A stretch of DNA of 64,000 nt from Aquimarina sp. TRL1 (GCF_013365535.1 NZ_CP053590.1:1540501-1604500); one strand, 5' to 3'. Numbered from the stretch's first letter, positions 18,561 through 27,492 are shown. Notes: generated by a model from the letters alone, not told the origin. Numbers and translations are program-made.

Positions 18561-19964
18561 ATGAAACTCATAAAAAAAATAACCTTTGTTCTATTTTATG
18601 GAATAACACTACTATTATTTCAGGCATGTAGTGATGATGAGACTCTTACTCCTGATCCTTTTGTTGTTGCTTTTAAAAACCTCTCCTCAAATCTTTCGGA
18701 GATTCCCAATCAAACAGAAATCAAACTTGTATATTCTGAGGTAGCTGAAGAAAACGGTAGTTTTACTATTTCCATAGATGCCAAAAATGCACGTTACGGT
18801 ATTGATTTCACCACGGTTCCTGAAGCTGTAAACAATCAGATTAAATTACCTATCACTATTGGAGAAACTGCCAGTAAAATTGTCTTCAAAAAATTGAGTC
18901 CTTATATGGATGAAACTACGGATATCAAACTTAATATCGCGAACATCAGTTATAACGGATCTAATATACAAGGGAATATTGAATATGCCCTAGGAACATC
19001 TCCCTCTCTGGGAGGAAATATACAAGTTAATGTTGGGGGTCCCAATCAACCCAATCAAGCTTTTATTGATCTTAGTAGCGGAATTGCCACTACTCCAAGA
19101 AGGGATTCCTGGGATTTAGGTTTCTACGGAGGAGCACACTTCAGAGTTACGATAAACGGAGCTCTATATATGGCTACAAAAGCCTTAGATACTGACGATA
19201 TCGATAGTGTCAATGAAGCTTCTGTCATTGCTATACAACCAGAAGTTGCTGTAGGGACTTTCAGGGCAGATAATATTGCATATATTGACGCTCCTAACGG
19301 AAATATACTAGAAACTGCCATTGCAGAAATTTCTGTTACACCTTCTGAAAATAAAGTATACCTTCTTAATTTAGGAAGCGAAGTTAGCACAGAAACTCCT
19401 AAACCTGGAAGCGTAAGTATCTCTGGAGGGAAAAGAGGCTGGAAAAAGATAAGAATTACCAGAGAAGGGAATGAATATATTCTTCAATACGCAAACTTAA
19501 ATGACACTACCCATCAACAAATCCGAATCAGCAAGAATGCAGCTTATAACTTTACCTTTTTTAGCTTTGAAAAGAATGCAGTAGTTCCTGTAGAACCGGA
19601 AGCATCTAAGTGGGATGTAGGATTTACCGTATTCACCAATGCAATTACCGGATATGGTTCTTATGGGTTTTCGGATTTTATCATTCACAATAGAAAAGGA
19701 AGTGTCACTGCCTATAGAGTCAATACGGAAGATATTCCTTATGAAGACTTTACATTAACGAGTGTAGAGGATACTCTTTTCTCCGAAGACCAAACAGCTA
19801 TTGGAAGTAGCTGGAGAAGTGTTTTTAAGAAAGTGGCACATTCAGATCGTTATTACATCCTTAAAGATGCTAATGGCAATATCTATAAAATAAGATTTAC
19901 AGCCTTAACCAATAGTGATGGGCTTAGAGGCTACCCTGAATTCGAATACAAATTATTACAATAA
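18561..19964 (+). CDS. hmuY: HmuY-like haem-binding surface lipoprotein
   Basis: The 467-residue lipoprotein has the lipobox LFQAC (Cys23) followed by SDDE, a surface-export type signal. Its C-terminal half carries the HmuY hallmarks: DLSSGIATTPRRDSWDLGFYGGAHFR, repeated WDVGFTVFTN, GYGSYGFSDF and a strand-rich core. HmuY proteins hold haem at the cell surface and pass it to the TonB receptor. This one is about twice the length of the Porphyromonas protein because of an added N-terminal domain (residues 30-150). The haem-coordinating residues cannot be named with confidence. A 12-base inverted repeat follows the stop codon. Confidence 0.85.
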   Translation: MKLIKKITFVLFYGITLLLFQACSDDETLTPDPFVVAFKNLSSNLSEIPNQTEIKLVYSEVAEENGSFTISIDAKNARYGIDFTTVPEAVNNQIKLPITIGETASKIVFKKLSPYMDETTDIKLNIANISYNGSNIQGNIEYALGTSPSLGGNIQVNVGGPNQPNQAFIDLSSGIATTPRRDSWDLGFYGGAHFRVTINGALYMATKALDTDDIDSVNEASVIAIQPEVAVGTFRADNIAYIDAPNGNILETAIAEISVTPSENKVYLLNLGSEVSTETPKPGSVSISGGKRGWKKIRITREGNEYILQYANLNDTTHQQIRISKNAAYNFTFFSFEKNAVVPVEPEASKWDVGFTVFTNAITGYGSYGFSDFIIHNRKGSVTAYRVNTEDIPYEDFTLTSVEDTLFSEDQTAIGSSWRSVFKKVAHSDRYYILKDANGNIYKIRFTALTNSDGLRGYPEFEYKLLQ

Positions 19965-19989
19965 ACTATAACACCTTTCATCTATGACA

Positions 19990-20072
19990 GCAGGAAAAGG
20001 GTAAAAAAAGAACTAATCTCGAGCAACCGATGTTTTGTTAATTGATACCCCAAATCGCCCCCCTTTTCCTGC
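19990..20072. repeat. Long-range inverted repeat downstream of hmuY
   Basis: Perfect 12-base arms GCAGGAAAAGGG and CCCTTTTCCTGC lie 59 bases apart, starting 26 bases after the hmuY stop. There is no T-tract directly after the right arm (ATTTATAC), so a simple intrinsic terminator is unlikely; a structured mRNA end is possible. Confidence 0.5.
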
Positions 20073-20282
20073 ATTTATACAAAAAACTAAACCCAGCACA
20101 CAAATAAAAATGTACTATCGTTTAACCCTCAAAACAGTTCTATATGATCATACGATGAAATTTTATTAGCCAGAATATCAAAAAGAGATCTTATCTGTTT
20201 TTTCCTTTTTTTAAAATGTATTTTATATCTATGTTTCATGTTTGTTGCTAATTATTCATAGAAATTAACGAATCCACCCTAA

Positions 20283-20330
20283 TACATTTGTAAAAAATAA
20301 AAACATGAGAAAGATCTCTTTCTCTTTTTA
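20283..20330 (+). promoter_or_regulatory. Promoter-like box followed by a terminator-like hairpin
   Basis: TACATTTG (20283-20290) fits TAnnTTTG. Sixteen bases later GAGAAAG (20307-20313) pairs with CTTTCTC (20318-20324) around ATCT and is followed by TTTTT. A 13-codon frame starts at 20305 across the hairpin. The pair could make a very short RNA or an attenuator; either part may be chance in AT-rich DNA. Confidence 0.25.
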
Positions 20331-20566
20331 TCACGAAAAACTATAGTACCAGTACTGTATTATCCTGAAAATCTTTTAATACAAAAAATCCTTTCATTAT
20401 ATTTTTCAATTCATGGCATACTTTTTGGTTTTTGTTAAATAAATTAACTACTTTACATCATGTTTAACCTACATAATTAACAATAAAAGGATCTTTGTTC
20501 CGTTTAGAAATGCGTGAAACTGATCGTAGTAGTTTTTATTAATCATTTTATAACACCCTCAATATC

Positions 20567-20959
20567 ATGAAGAAAATTTTTCTATTTTGTTTTGTTTTTA
20601 CTTTGGGACTTACTTCCCAAGCTCAAGAGAACTGGTCTACCTTAATGGAGGTATTTGATCAGGTATATTCTGTTGCTACAGATGTTGGAAAAGAAACAGA
20701 CAAAGTTATTGCAAAAGGAAATGTTATTTCCATTGTTAAAGAAAACGGAACTGTATCCCTACAAAAAAAGAGAGATAAGTCCGTTCCTATTGAATTCTAT
20801 GAGTATGTACTTGTAACTACTACAGGAAAAGAAATTAAATTAGACAAAATGCAATCTGAAAAAGTCATCGAAAAGTTTCAGGTTGTACTCCAGCGAGTGA
20901 AGGAAAGTCTGAAAGAAAATAACTCTAAAGAAGTAGAGAGTATACTTAACAGTTTATAA
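20567..20959 (+). CDS. Small secreted protein of unknown function
   Basis: The 130-residue protein has a signal peptide (residues 1-19, cleavage around SQAQ-E) and a soluble mature part with EFYEYVLVTTTGKEIKLDKM and a C-terminal helix (VIEKFQVVLQRVKESLKENN). I recognise no domain. It stands alone after a 600-base gap and ends at a strong terminator, suggesting independent expression. It presumably acts in the periplasm or outside the cell. Confidence 0.68.
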   Translation: MKKIFLFCFVFTLGLTSQAQENWSTLMEVFDQVYSVATDVGKETDKVIAKGNVISIVKENGTVSLQKKRDKSVPIEFYEYVLVTTTGKEIKLDKMQSEKVIEKFQVVLQRVKESLKENNSKEVESILNSL

Positions 20960-20984
20960 ACTTCCTACTTACAGCATAAAAAAA

Positions 20985-21012
20985 CGCCTTGGGTTCTCCA
21001 AGGCGTTTTTTT
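20985..21012. terminator. Bidirectional terminator between the secreted protein and OmpA-type gene
   Basis: CGCCTTGG (20985-20992) pairs with CCAAGGCG (20998-21005) around GTTCT, with A7 before and T7 after, so it works on both strands for the two converging genes. Confidence 0.92.
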
Positions 21013-21029
21013 ATATGATCATTATCGTA

Positions 21030-21989
21030 TTAAATATCGTTCAACAGTTTAGAAATTTCATCCAGCTTAGGTGTCAATATTACTTCTATTCTTCTGTTTT
21101 TAGCTCTTCCATCTGTGCTGGTATTCGAGCTTACCGGAGAGAACTCTCCTCTTCCTGCTGCTGTCAGGTTCTGTGGATCTATTTTTTTGTTTTGCAATAA
21201 AATATTTACAATTGCTGTCGCTCTTTTAGTAGAAAGATCCCAGTTCCCTTTTAGTTGTCCATTTCCGGTATAAGGAACATTATCTGTATGTCCTTCAATC
21301 AGTACTGCTATATCAGGGTTTTGCCCTAATACAGTTCCTAATTGATCCACTGCCTGTTTTCCTTTTCCTCCTACTGCCCAGCTTCCTGAGTCAAACAACA
21401 GTTTGTTCTCCATGGAGATATATACTTTTCCATTTCTTTCTTCTACTGTAAGTCCTTTTCCTTCAAAATTTCTCAAAGCTTTGGAAATAGATGCTTTTAA
21501 CGCCTGCATTTTGGCATCTTTTGCTGCAATTAACCCTTCTAGTTCATCCACTCTTTTTGACCTCAATGCCAAATCTTTTTGAAGCTTTTCTAATCTTGTT
21601 CGTTCTTTTGCCAATGCATTTTCTTTCTCCTCCAGTTGCTTCAGTAATTTTCTGTGCTGCCTACTGTTTTCCGCCATCGCCTCAGAACTATTCCTTCCTA
21701 GTGCATCAAAAGAATCTTCCAGCTTCTTATAGTTTGCTGTAGCATTATCATATTGTTGTTGTAATGCATCTCTTTCTTCTTGTAATTTTCGAAAATCGCC
21801 TCTTAGTTTTTCTAAATTTGCTTTCTCCCTGTTATTCTCATCTGTCAGGGATGCATATTTATCATTCAGCTTTCTATGATCTCGCTTTAATCGCGCATAT
21901 TTATTCTCCAGTTCTCTATGTACTTTTGTTGAGACACACGATGTCGCTAATGCGCCAATCATTGTAATCACCAGCCATCTTCTAATCAT
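21030..21989 (-). CDS. OmpA-family peptidoglycan-binding lipoprotein with coiled coil
   Basis: The 319-residue protein begins with a lipoprotein signal (MIGALATSC, Cys18). Residues 25-170 form a long coiled coil (heptads such as ENKYARLKRDHRKLNDKYASL and EKENALAKERTRLEKLQKDL). Residues 195-310 are an OmpA C-terminal domain: LLFDSGSWAVGGKGKQAVDQL, IEGHTDNVPY, NWDLSTKRATAIVNILL and GRGEFSPVSSN..GRAKNRRIEV, which bind diaminopimelate in peptidoglycan. It probably tethers the outer membrane to the cell wall across the periplasm. It lies 45 bases after the exonuclease III gene. Confidence 0.9.
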   Translation of the reverse strand: MIRRWLVITMIGALATSCVSTKVHRELENKYARLKRDHRKLNDKYASLTDENNREKANLEKLRGDFRKLQEERDALQQQYDNATANYKKLEDSFDALGRNSSEAMAENSRQHRKLLKQLEEKENALAKERTRLEKLQKDLALRSKRVDELEGLIAAKDAKMQALKASISKALRNFEGKGLTVEERNGKVYISMENKLLFDSGSWAVGGKGKQAVDQLGTVLGQNPDIAVLIEGHTDNVPYTGNGQLKGNWDLSTKRATAIVNILLQNKKIDPQNLTAAGRGEFSPVSSNTSTDGRAKNRRIEVILTPKLDEISKLLNDI

Positions 21990-22034
21990 TATTCTTCTGT
22001 TTTATTGTTTTATTGTTTTTTCAATCACCTCTTA

Positions 22035-22799
22035 TCACACTGATAATTCTACTACTATAGGGCAGTGATCACTGTGTTTTGCCTCCGAAAGAATAACTGC
22101 TCTGGAGAGTTTCTCTTCTAGAGGCTTTGAAACCATCCCATAATCCAAACGCCATCCCTTATTATTTGCTCGAGCATTTGCTCTATAGCTCCACCATGAA
22201 TATTGATGCGGTTCATTATTAAAATACCTAAATGAATCTATAAACCCACTGTCTATAAAAGCACCTATCCACTCTCGTTCTTCCGGCAAAAAACCTGAGA
22301 CATTTTTATTTCTAACCGGGTCATGGATATCAATTGCCTGATGACAAATATTGTAATCTCCGCAAATAACAAGATTCGGCAGCTCTTTTTTTAAGGAGTT
22401 AATATACTCCTGAAAATCTGCCATATACTTTAGTTTGTGTTCAATTCTGGCAACATTCGTCCCACTGGGAAGGTACAAACTCATCACAGATACTCCATCG
22501 TAATCAGCCCGTATATTACGACCTTCACTATCCATATAATCGATGCCTGTACCATACTCCACATGAGTGGGTTCTGTTTTTGACAGAATCGCTACTCCAC
22601 TATATCCTTTTTTCTCTGCGCTATACCAATATGTATACGGGTATCCTGCTTCTTTAAAAACTTCCAAATCTAACTGGTCTTTTGTCGCTTTGATTTCCTG
22701 TAGACAAATAACATCCGGATTTGCCTGTTGCAACCAATCTATAAATCCTTTTTTGAGGGCAGCTCTAATTCCATTTACATTATACGATATGATCTTCAT
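22035..22799 (-). CDS. xth: Exodeoxyribonuclease III
   Basis: The AP endonuclease/3'-5' exonuclease of base-excision repair, about 254 residues. Metal and catalytic motifs are present: SYNVNGIRAALKKG with Asn7-type residue, CLQEIKA (Glu), SLYLPSG (Tyr), GDYNICH (Asp/Asn) and HSDHCPIVVEL (Asp-His). I set the start at ATG 22799 (MKIISYNVNG), because the six extra residues of the upstream ATG at 22817 are not conserved in the family. It precedes the OmpA-like gene in the same direction. Confidence 0.95.
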   Translation of the reverse strand: MKIISYNVNGIRAALKKGFIDWLQQANPDVICLQEIKATKDQLDLEVFKEAGYPYTYWYSAEKKGYSGVAILSKTEPTHVEYGTGIDYMDSEGRNIRADYDGVSVMSLYLPSGTNVARIEHKLKYMADFQEYINSLKKELPNLVICGDYNICHQAIDIHDPVRNKNVSGFLPEEREWIGAFIDSGFIDSFRYFNNEPHQYSWWSYRANARANNKGWRLDYGMVSKPLEEKLSRAVILSEAKHSDHCPIVVELSV

Positions 22800-23008
22800 T
22801 GATTTCTTTTTTATCACTACAAACTAAGTGCATCTACATTATAAATAAACAACTGGAATGTCTATTGAGTGACTATTTTTATCCTAAACAAAATTAAACT
22901 GTAGTCCAAAATTAACAGACATCTAATACCACATTCCTAATTGCTAAGATATTCTAAAAGCTACTATATTTCCAAAGAAGTAACCTGCGAATATCACGTC
23001 TTATTTGA

Positions 23009-23671
23009 CTACCGAAGATATCCTGCTATTTTCAAATCATCTGCTGAATTAATTGGGATCAACTTTCTATCTTTTACCAAAATATTACGATCCGATATTG
23101 TTAATACATCCTCATAATAATGATCGGTAATAATGATTCCTTTTTCTTTCTTGGCGGACAATAACAATTCTTTTATTCTTTCTTTATACAATGGCTGAAT
23201 CATAGAAAAAGGTTCATCCAGCATCAAAAAAGGATGATCGCAGTTCATTAAAAAAAGAACCTCCAGATATCGTAGCGACCCCAAGGATAATTTTCCTACT
23301 CTCGTTTTTTCGAGTTTATGTACTCCTGGAGCATAAAATATTGCATCTTGCTTCGCTTCTTCCGGGAAAAACAAAGGGATGAGATTCCTGACACTTTTTT
23401 CTTTTGGCAAAAAAGAATTTTGCGGCAAGTACCCTATCTTTTTCTCTCTGATTATTTTTTGAAAGGTCATTCTTTTACCATCTATTAACACCTGTCCTTC
23501 ATCTTTTTTAATCACTCCATAAATACATTTAAGCAGCGTAGATTTTCCGGAGCCATTTCTGCCAAATAAACCAATAATCTCTCCAGAATAACACCATAAA
23601 GAGATATTTTTCAATATAGGTACTCTGTTAAACGATTTATGCATCCCTCCTATAAACAATGCCTGATTCAT
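23009..23671 (-). CDS. ABC transporter ATP-binding protein
   Basis: The 220-residue nucleotide-binding protein has Walker A GRNGSGKST (37-45), Q-loop Gln84 in YLPQNS, the signature as LSLGS (128-132, in place of the usual LSGGQ), Walker B FLMLDEP (148-154) and the switch His184 in ITDHYY. It starts one base after the stop of a 94-residue membrane protein, so the two are translationally coupled. No normal-size permease is nearby. The substrate is unknown. The signature departs from consensus but the conserved serine and second glycine are kept, so ATPase activity is likely. Confidence 0.85.
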   Translation of the reverse strand: MNQALFIGGMHKSFNRVPILKNISLWCYSGEIIGLFGRNGSGKSTLLKCIYGVIKKDEGQVLIDGKRMTFQKIIREKKIGYLPQNSFLPKEKSVRNLIPLFFPEEAKQDAIFYAPGVHKLEKTRVGKLSLGSLRYLEVLFLMNCDHPFLMLDEPFSMIQPLYKERIKELLLSAKKEKGIIITDHYYEDVLTISDRNILVKDRKLIPINSADDLKIAGYLR

Positions 23672-23672
23672 C

Positions 23673-23957
23673 TTATATAAAAATTACGGTTATACCAGTA
23701 AAAGGAATAAGCAAACATCCATGTAGCAGAAGTACTTTTTTTAATAAATCTGTTCTGGTAAACCCCAAATTATAATACATATAATATTCCTGCTTTTTAA
23801 ATATTTGAAACCCGATCAATCCAATAACAATCCCTATTGTAAAAAAGAATAGTATTGCCCAAAAAACGCCAAACAGGTATCCGCTTAACAAGCAAAAGAG
23901 AAGGTTAAATAGATTAATCTCATAATAATATTTCAGAATGGCCCTATAATATTTCAT
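23673..23957 (-). CDS. Mini membrane protein paired with the ABC ATPase
   Basis: The 94-residue protein has three hydrophobic segments (about 17-34, 35-51 and 76-93) and a polar, tyrosine-rich loop (FKKQEYYMYYNLGFTRTDLLKK, 53-74). The EYYMYYNLGFTRTDLL segment resembles the coupling-helix region of ABC-2-type permeases (as in xxYxNxGxSRxxL), so it may be a very short permease. ABC-2 permeases usually have six membrane segments, so it would have to form oligomers. It is followed at one base by the ATPase gene. Confidence 0.6.
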   Translation of the reverse strand: MKYYRAILKYYYEINLFNLLFCLLSGYLFGVFWAILFFFTIGIVIGLIGFQIFKKQEYYMYYNLGFTRTDLLKKVLLLHGCLLIPFTGITVIFI

Positions 23958-24135
23958 ATATGGTATTGCTTTTCAATACTAAATACCTCAGAAAAGCAGG
24001 TTTGTTGCAAAGGCTTTCTGCACGCCCCATAATCAGCAACTTATTTACCCCCTTTATAAACACTGACTTACAAGCATAAAACCATAAAAAATAATGTATT
24101 TTTATACGACGGTATGTACTTAACACCTAATTCAC

Positions 24136-24489
24136 ATGAAAAATATATGTATTTCTGTTTTATTGATGATCATACTCGGATGTACCACAGGGAAGAACAC
24201 ACATAAAAACAAACTTAGCGCTACAATGTCTAAAGAAAATTTAGTTTCTCAGATGAAGAAAGAAGGATATAGTAAGGGAAGTATTACTACAAACAAAAAT
24301 GCACAATGTCCGTATGTCTTAACTGTCGAAGAATTTAAAGATCAGTTAGACCCTATAAACCTGAATGATTTTTACAAAAAAAATCCTCCCGCTCTAGTTT
24401 GGGTTAAATACAGTAGTTTACGAAGAAAAAGCAGATGTGCTGATGCACGCCCAGTTTTGATTAATGAGATCAAAATACGAGAACATTAG
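24136..24489 (+). CDS. Small lipoprotein of unknown function
   Basis: The 117-residue protein has a lipoprotein signal (LMIILGC, Cys16). The mature part holds CPYVLTVEEFKDQLDPINLNDF and a C-terminal LVWVKYSSLRRKSRCADARPVLI, with two cysteines that could pair in the periplasm. The pattern of an opening CPY and a W-V-K-Y core with closing C-A-D-A-R-P recalls small conserved flavobacterial lipoproteins, but I know no function for them. It converges on the T9SS cargo gene with only 6 bases between. Confidence 0.7.
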   Translation: MKNICISVLLMIILGCTTGKNTHKNKLSATMSKENLVSQMKKEGYSKGSITTNKNAQCPYVLTVEEFKDQLDPINLNDFYKKNPPALVWVKYSSLRRKSRCADARPVLINEIKIREH

Positions 24490-24496
24490 ATCTCAT
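24464..24496. repeat. Inverted repeat spanning the ends of two converging genes
   Basis: ATGAGATC (24464-24471) and GATCTCAT (24489-24496) are perfect 8-base arms over 17 bases; the left arm lies in the lipoprotein coding region and the right arm covers the ends of both genes. There is no T-run. It may serve as a weak shared stop signal. Confidence 0.4.
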
Positions 24497-27492
24497 CATT
24501 GAACAACAAACTTAACTACTTTACCATCTTTTTCATTTCCTAAACGAGCGAAATAAATTCCCGATCTGCGATAAGACATATCTATTTCATATGAAAAGCG
24601 TGCATTGGCATCTCTTCTGACCTTATTAGAAGCAATTATCTGCCCTAAAATGGTAAAAATATAGATTCGTAATTCTTCTTCTTCAATCGAAGAGTCACTC
24701 ATTGTTATCAAGAATTTATCATTGGATTGATCAACAGCAATTAAGTCTGTTGTTGGCACCGTATTTTCTCCAATCTTTATAGAATAATCATGTGTAGTTC
24801 CAAACTGCATAGAATCACATGCATCATTCAGCTTACCTCCATCATTCGTCTCAGTATCTCCTGCACGAATTCTCAAAAGATGTGTTCCTTCTACTGCATT
24901 TTCTCCAAATGTAATCAAGAAATCCTGCGCTGTATCTCCTTCTTTAATAACTTCATTATCTAATAGCATCTCTGATGCTTCAAATAGTGCATTATCATTA
25001 AAATCCACCCATAATGACAGTCGCTCTGCTGTATCTGAAGCATAACCCGCTTTAACCGTCATAACATAAGCTCCAACTGCCTTATCTATATTAATCACCA
25101 GATTGGTAAAATCTTCATAGCCGGAATCACAAGGAATTTCCATATTCGACACATTAGCCAACTCAAATGATGTAATTCCATCTCCAAATTTCTCACAATC
25201 CGAGGTTGGAGAACACAACATATGCTCTACTGTCTTTAAAAGAATATCATTTTCTGTGTCTTCGTCTCCTTCTAACACTGTTCCCAACTCGAATTCATAT
25301 ACCTGAAATTCCAATAAATTTGCTGTAGTGGTAAAACTATAGGTAACGGTCTCATCAGGGGCTATTGTACCTGTATATACTTCATTAATTCGCTCTCCAT
25401 TATTCACGCTATAAAAAACCGGAATATTTGATTGAGCTTCTCCTCCATAGTTTCTTATTTTTATTTGTATTTCCTGCTCGGCAGAAAGTCCTCCTCCTGT
25501 AACCGGAGATACCAGTCCCGACACTCCAACATCCTTAGCAAACAGATTGTGAACAATCACTGTTGCACAATCATTTTCTGTCATTTCATCACCTGCAAGA
25601 TTTGATTCTGCCTGAATTGTAAATGTTTTTCCTCCTGCCAGGTTTGCTGTTGCATCAAAAGTAAAAGAAGCTTGTTCTCCTGCTGCCAATGTCCCTGTAA
25701 AAATCTCATTTACAACCGCTCCTCCATCTACACTATAAGAAACCGGTATATTCGATTGCAAAGCAGTCCCAAAATTCTGAAGAATGATAGTTACTTGTTC
25801 TGAACTTGTAAAAGTTTTATCACCGGGAGATTGAATACTCACTACTCCAATATCGTTCGTTATTGCTTCCGCTACTTTAAATGCACCTACTACATTCCTG
25901 GAGTTTTCCCCTACACCTTTAAAATATTCTGCAATATGCCAGAAGGTCTGATCATCTCTTGGGTCTATTGTCAATTGAGCGTAATCTCCATAACGCTCTC
26001 CTCCATTTCGCTGTACATCTGTACCAATAGCAATATCCTGTTCTACTATCGTCATTGTCCCAAGGGGATCATTCATCAAACGTCCTGTATATCGTATCGA
26101 AGGATAACTATTTTCTGTAGCGCCATTTTCCACTGTTCCCATAGTTGTATATCCCATTCCAATATTCCCATATCGATCCATTCCCATACTTGCACACCAG
26201 GCACTTTTTCCATCAGGAGATTCATAAGTCCCTTCTTGGTATACTGTCCAGGGTTGATCATCTCCATTTTGTCGCAGCTCATACCATCGTATTGCTGCTA
26301 TATTATCCGAATCCGGTCGATCATCAATGTCTACTGCAAAATTCATTACCACACTGTTATAACTACAAAATCTCCGATAATTACTGGCAAACATCAAGGC
26401 TCCTTGTAGTACATCTATATCCTGACCTTCTCCTCCGGGTTGAGGTAAATTACTAAAAGAACCTCCATCAAAAACAGAATCAAAAGCAGTAATATCTCCA
26501 TTACTAACCGTTAATAATTCGGCTTCTTCGATAGTCGAGTTTTCCGGATTGAACCAATCCACATTAATTGTCCATAGTTTTATCGCGTCTTCGGCAACTC
26601 CTTCCCATGCATCATCATGGTAGTAGGCAATCTTTGCATTTCCTTCTGGTGGTAATACCACCCCTGTCGCATTAAACGATGCCGGACTATAAAAACCTCC
26701 GATCTTTGCTCCAGGCAATGGAAATCCTACCATCTGAGCATCCGGATCTCCTACAAGCATTTTGTCTCTTTCGATTGCAAATACAACTTCAGAAGTATTT
26801 AATGTTCCTTGATCTTTATTAGCGGTAACGTAGTATCCATCTGACCAAATAGAAAATTTAGTATAATCTGGGAAGGTTCCTGTCTCAAACCTATAGGTAT
26901 ACCAACCATCATTAACCGGATCTGGTCCTTTGGATATTGCTACTAAAAATCCATTGGGTGTATCAGAAAATTGTGTGATAACGAAGCGGTCTGCAAAATT
27001 ATCATATAGTACAATAGGATCCCCTGCAGATTCTCCCGGCCATATATTTTCTAAAGAAGTAGAAGCAACTAACTCATTCCCACTCCTATCATGAATTGTA
27101 AAAGCAAAGTTCTTTGCACTCACATAATGATTGGGACCAACAGCTCCTGTCGGATCCGATGGTGCTGCTGACGAGGTATTTGTTTCAAAAACAACAGAAG
27201 GAGATTTTCCCCTTCGTTGTGCAGATTTTGATCTGCGTTTTTTCAGAATAAGTTCATCCTGTCCAACCGGATACCCTTTTCCCGGCACTATCTTATTCCC
27301 ATCTGTTCTTCTGGGGTTGATAGGTCCCTGCCTCGGTTTCTCAGGAATTAATTTTTTCCCGGAAATCGGAGTAACCTCTCTCATATATTTAGCTGTTGTT
27401 ACTAATGTAGCTTTTCTTTCCTCTTTTTTTTGAGAGAATGCGATTGCTGTACAAAGCAAAAAAGAGAAAATTACTATCTTTTTTAACAACAT
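24496..27492 (-). CDS. Large secreted protein with T9SS C-terminal sorting domain
   Basis: The 998-residue protein starts with a signal peptide (cleavage after IAFSQ). Residues 100-540 form a domain with SDPTGAVGPNHYVSAKNFAFTIHDRSG, a beta-propeller-like module found in secreted flavobacterial proteins. Two CARDB-type Ig domains follow (about 545-650 and 655-760; NDIGVVSIQSPG, KDVGVSGLVSPV), then a GEVED domain (about 800-905; LSLWVDFNDNALFEASE). The last 80 residues (LRIYIFTILGQIIASNKV ... SGIYFARLGNEKDGKVVKFVVQ) are a type-A T9SS sorting signal. It is exported through the type IX system and attached to or released from the surface. The substrate is unknown. Confidence 0.85.
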   Translation of the reverse strand: MLLKKIVIFSFLLCTAIAFSQKKEERKATLVTTAKYMREVTPISGKKLIPEKPRQGPINPRRTDGNKIVPGKGYPVGQDELILKKRRSKSAQRRGKSPSVVFETNTSSAAPSDPTGAVGPNHYVSAKNFAFTIHDRSGNELVASTSLENIWPGESAGDPIVLYDNFADRFVITQFSDTPNGFLVAISKGPDPVNDGWYTYRFETGTFPDYTKFSIWSDGYYVTANKDQGTLNTSEVVFAIERDKMLVGDPDAQMVGFPLPGAKIGGFYSPASFNATGVVLPPEGNAKIAYYHDDAWEGVAEDAIKLWTINVDWFNPENSTIEEAELLTVSNGDITAFDSVFDGGSFSNLPQPGGEGQDIDVLQGALMFASNYRRFCSYNSVVMNFAVDIDDRPDSDNIAAIRWYELRQNGDDQPWTVYQEGTYESPDGKSAWCASMGMDRYGNIGMGYTTMGTVENGATENSYPSIRYTGRLMNDPLGTMTIVEQDIAIGTDVQRNGGERYGDYAQLTIDPRDDQTFWHIAEYFKGVGENSRNVVGAFKVAEAITNDIGVVSIQSPGDKTFTSSEQVTIILQNFGTALQSNIPVSYSVDGGAVVNEIFTGTLAAGEQASFTFDATANLAGGKTFTIQAESNLAGDEMTENDCATVIVHNLFAKDVGVSGLVSPVTGGGLSAEQEIQIKIRNYGGEAQSNIPVFYSVNNGERINEVYTGTIAPDETVTYSFTTTANLLEFQVYEFELGTVLEGDEDTENDILLKTVEHMLCSPTSDCEKFGDGITSFELANVSNMEIPCDSGYEDFTNLVINIDKAVGAYVMTVKAGYASDTAERLSLWVDFNDNALFEASEMLLDNEVIKEGDTAQDFLITFGENAVEGTHLLRIRAGDTETNDGGKLNDACDSMQFGTTHDYSIKIGENTVPTTDLIAVDQSNDKFLITMSDSSIEEEELRIYIFTILGQIIASNKVRRDANARFSYEIDMSYRRSGIYFARLGNEKDGKVVKFVVQ

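Larger units (their letters stand above)
19965..20566. other. AT-rich intergenic region with inverted repeats
   Basis: No gene could be supported in 600 bases. Items seen: a 12-bp inverted repeat, GCAGGAAAAGGG (19990-20001) and CCCTTTTCCTGC (20061-20072), that may close a long stem after hmuY; a 10-base palindrome TATGATCATA (20143-20152); a TACATTTG box at 20283-20290; and a hairpin with T-tract at 20307-20330. The promoter of the following gene must also be here. Confidence 0.5.

Noticed and set aside
20305..20346. 13-codon frame at 20305 as a gene
   Set aside because: It is short, crosses a terminator-like hairpin and has no supporting feature beyond a nearby box; kept only as part of the structured-region note.
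23944..24126. 60-codon minus-strand frame before the 94-residue membrane protein
   Set aside because: It overlaps that gene's start in another frame and shows no recognisable motif.
25831..26409. 192-codon plus-strand frame opposite the T9SS cargo gene
   Set aside because: It is antisense to strong coding sequence with a recognised domain order; Cys/Ile/Ser-rich composition fits a shadow frame.
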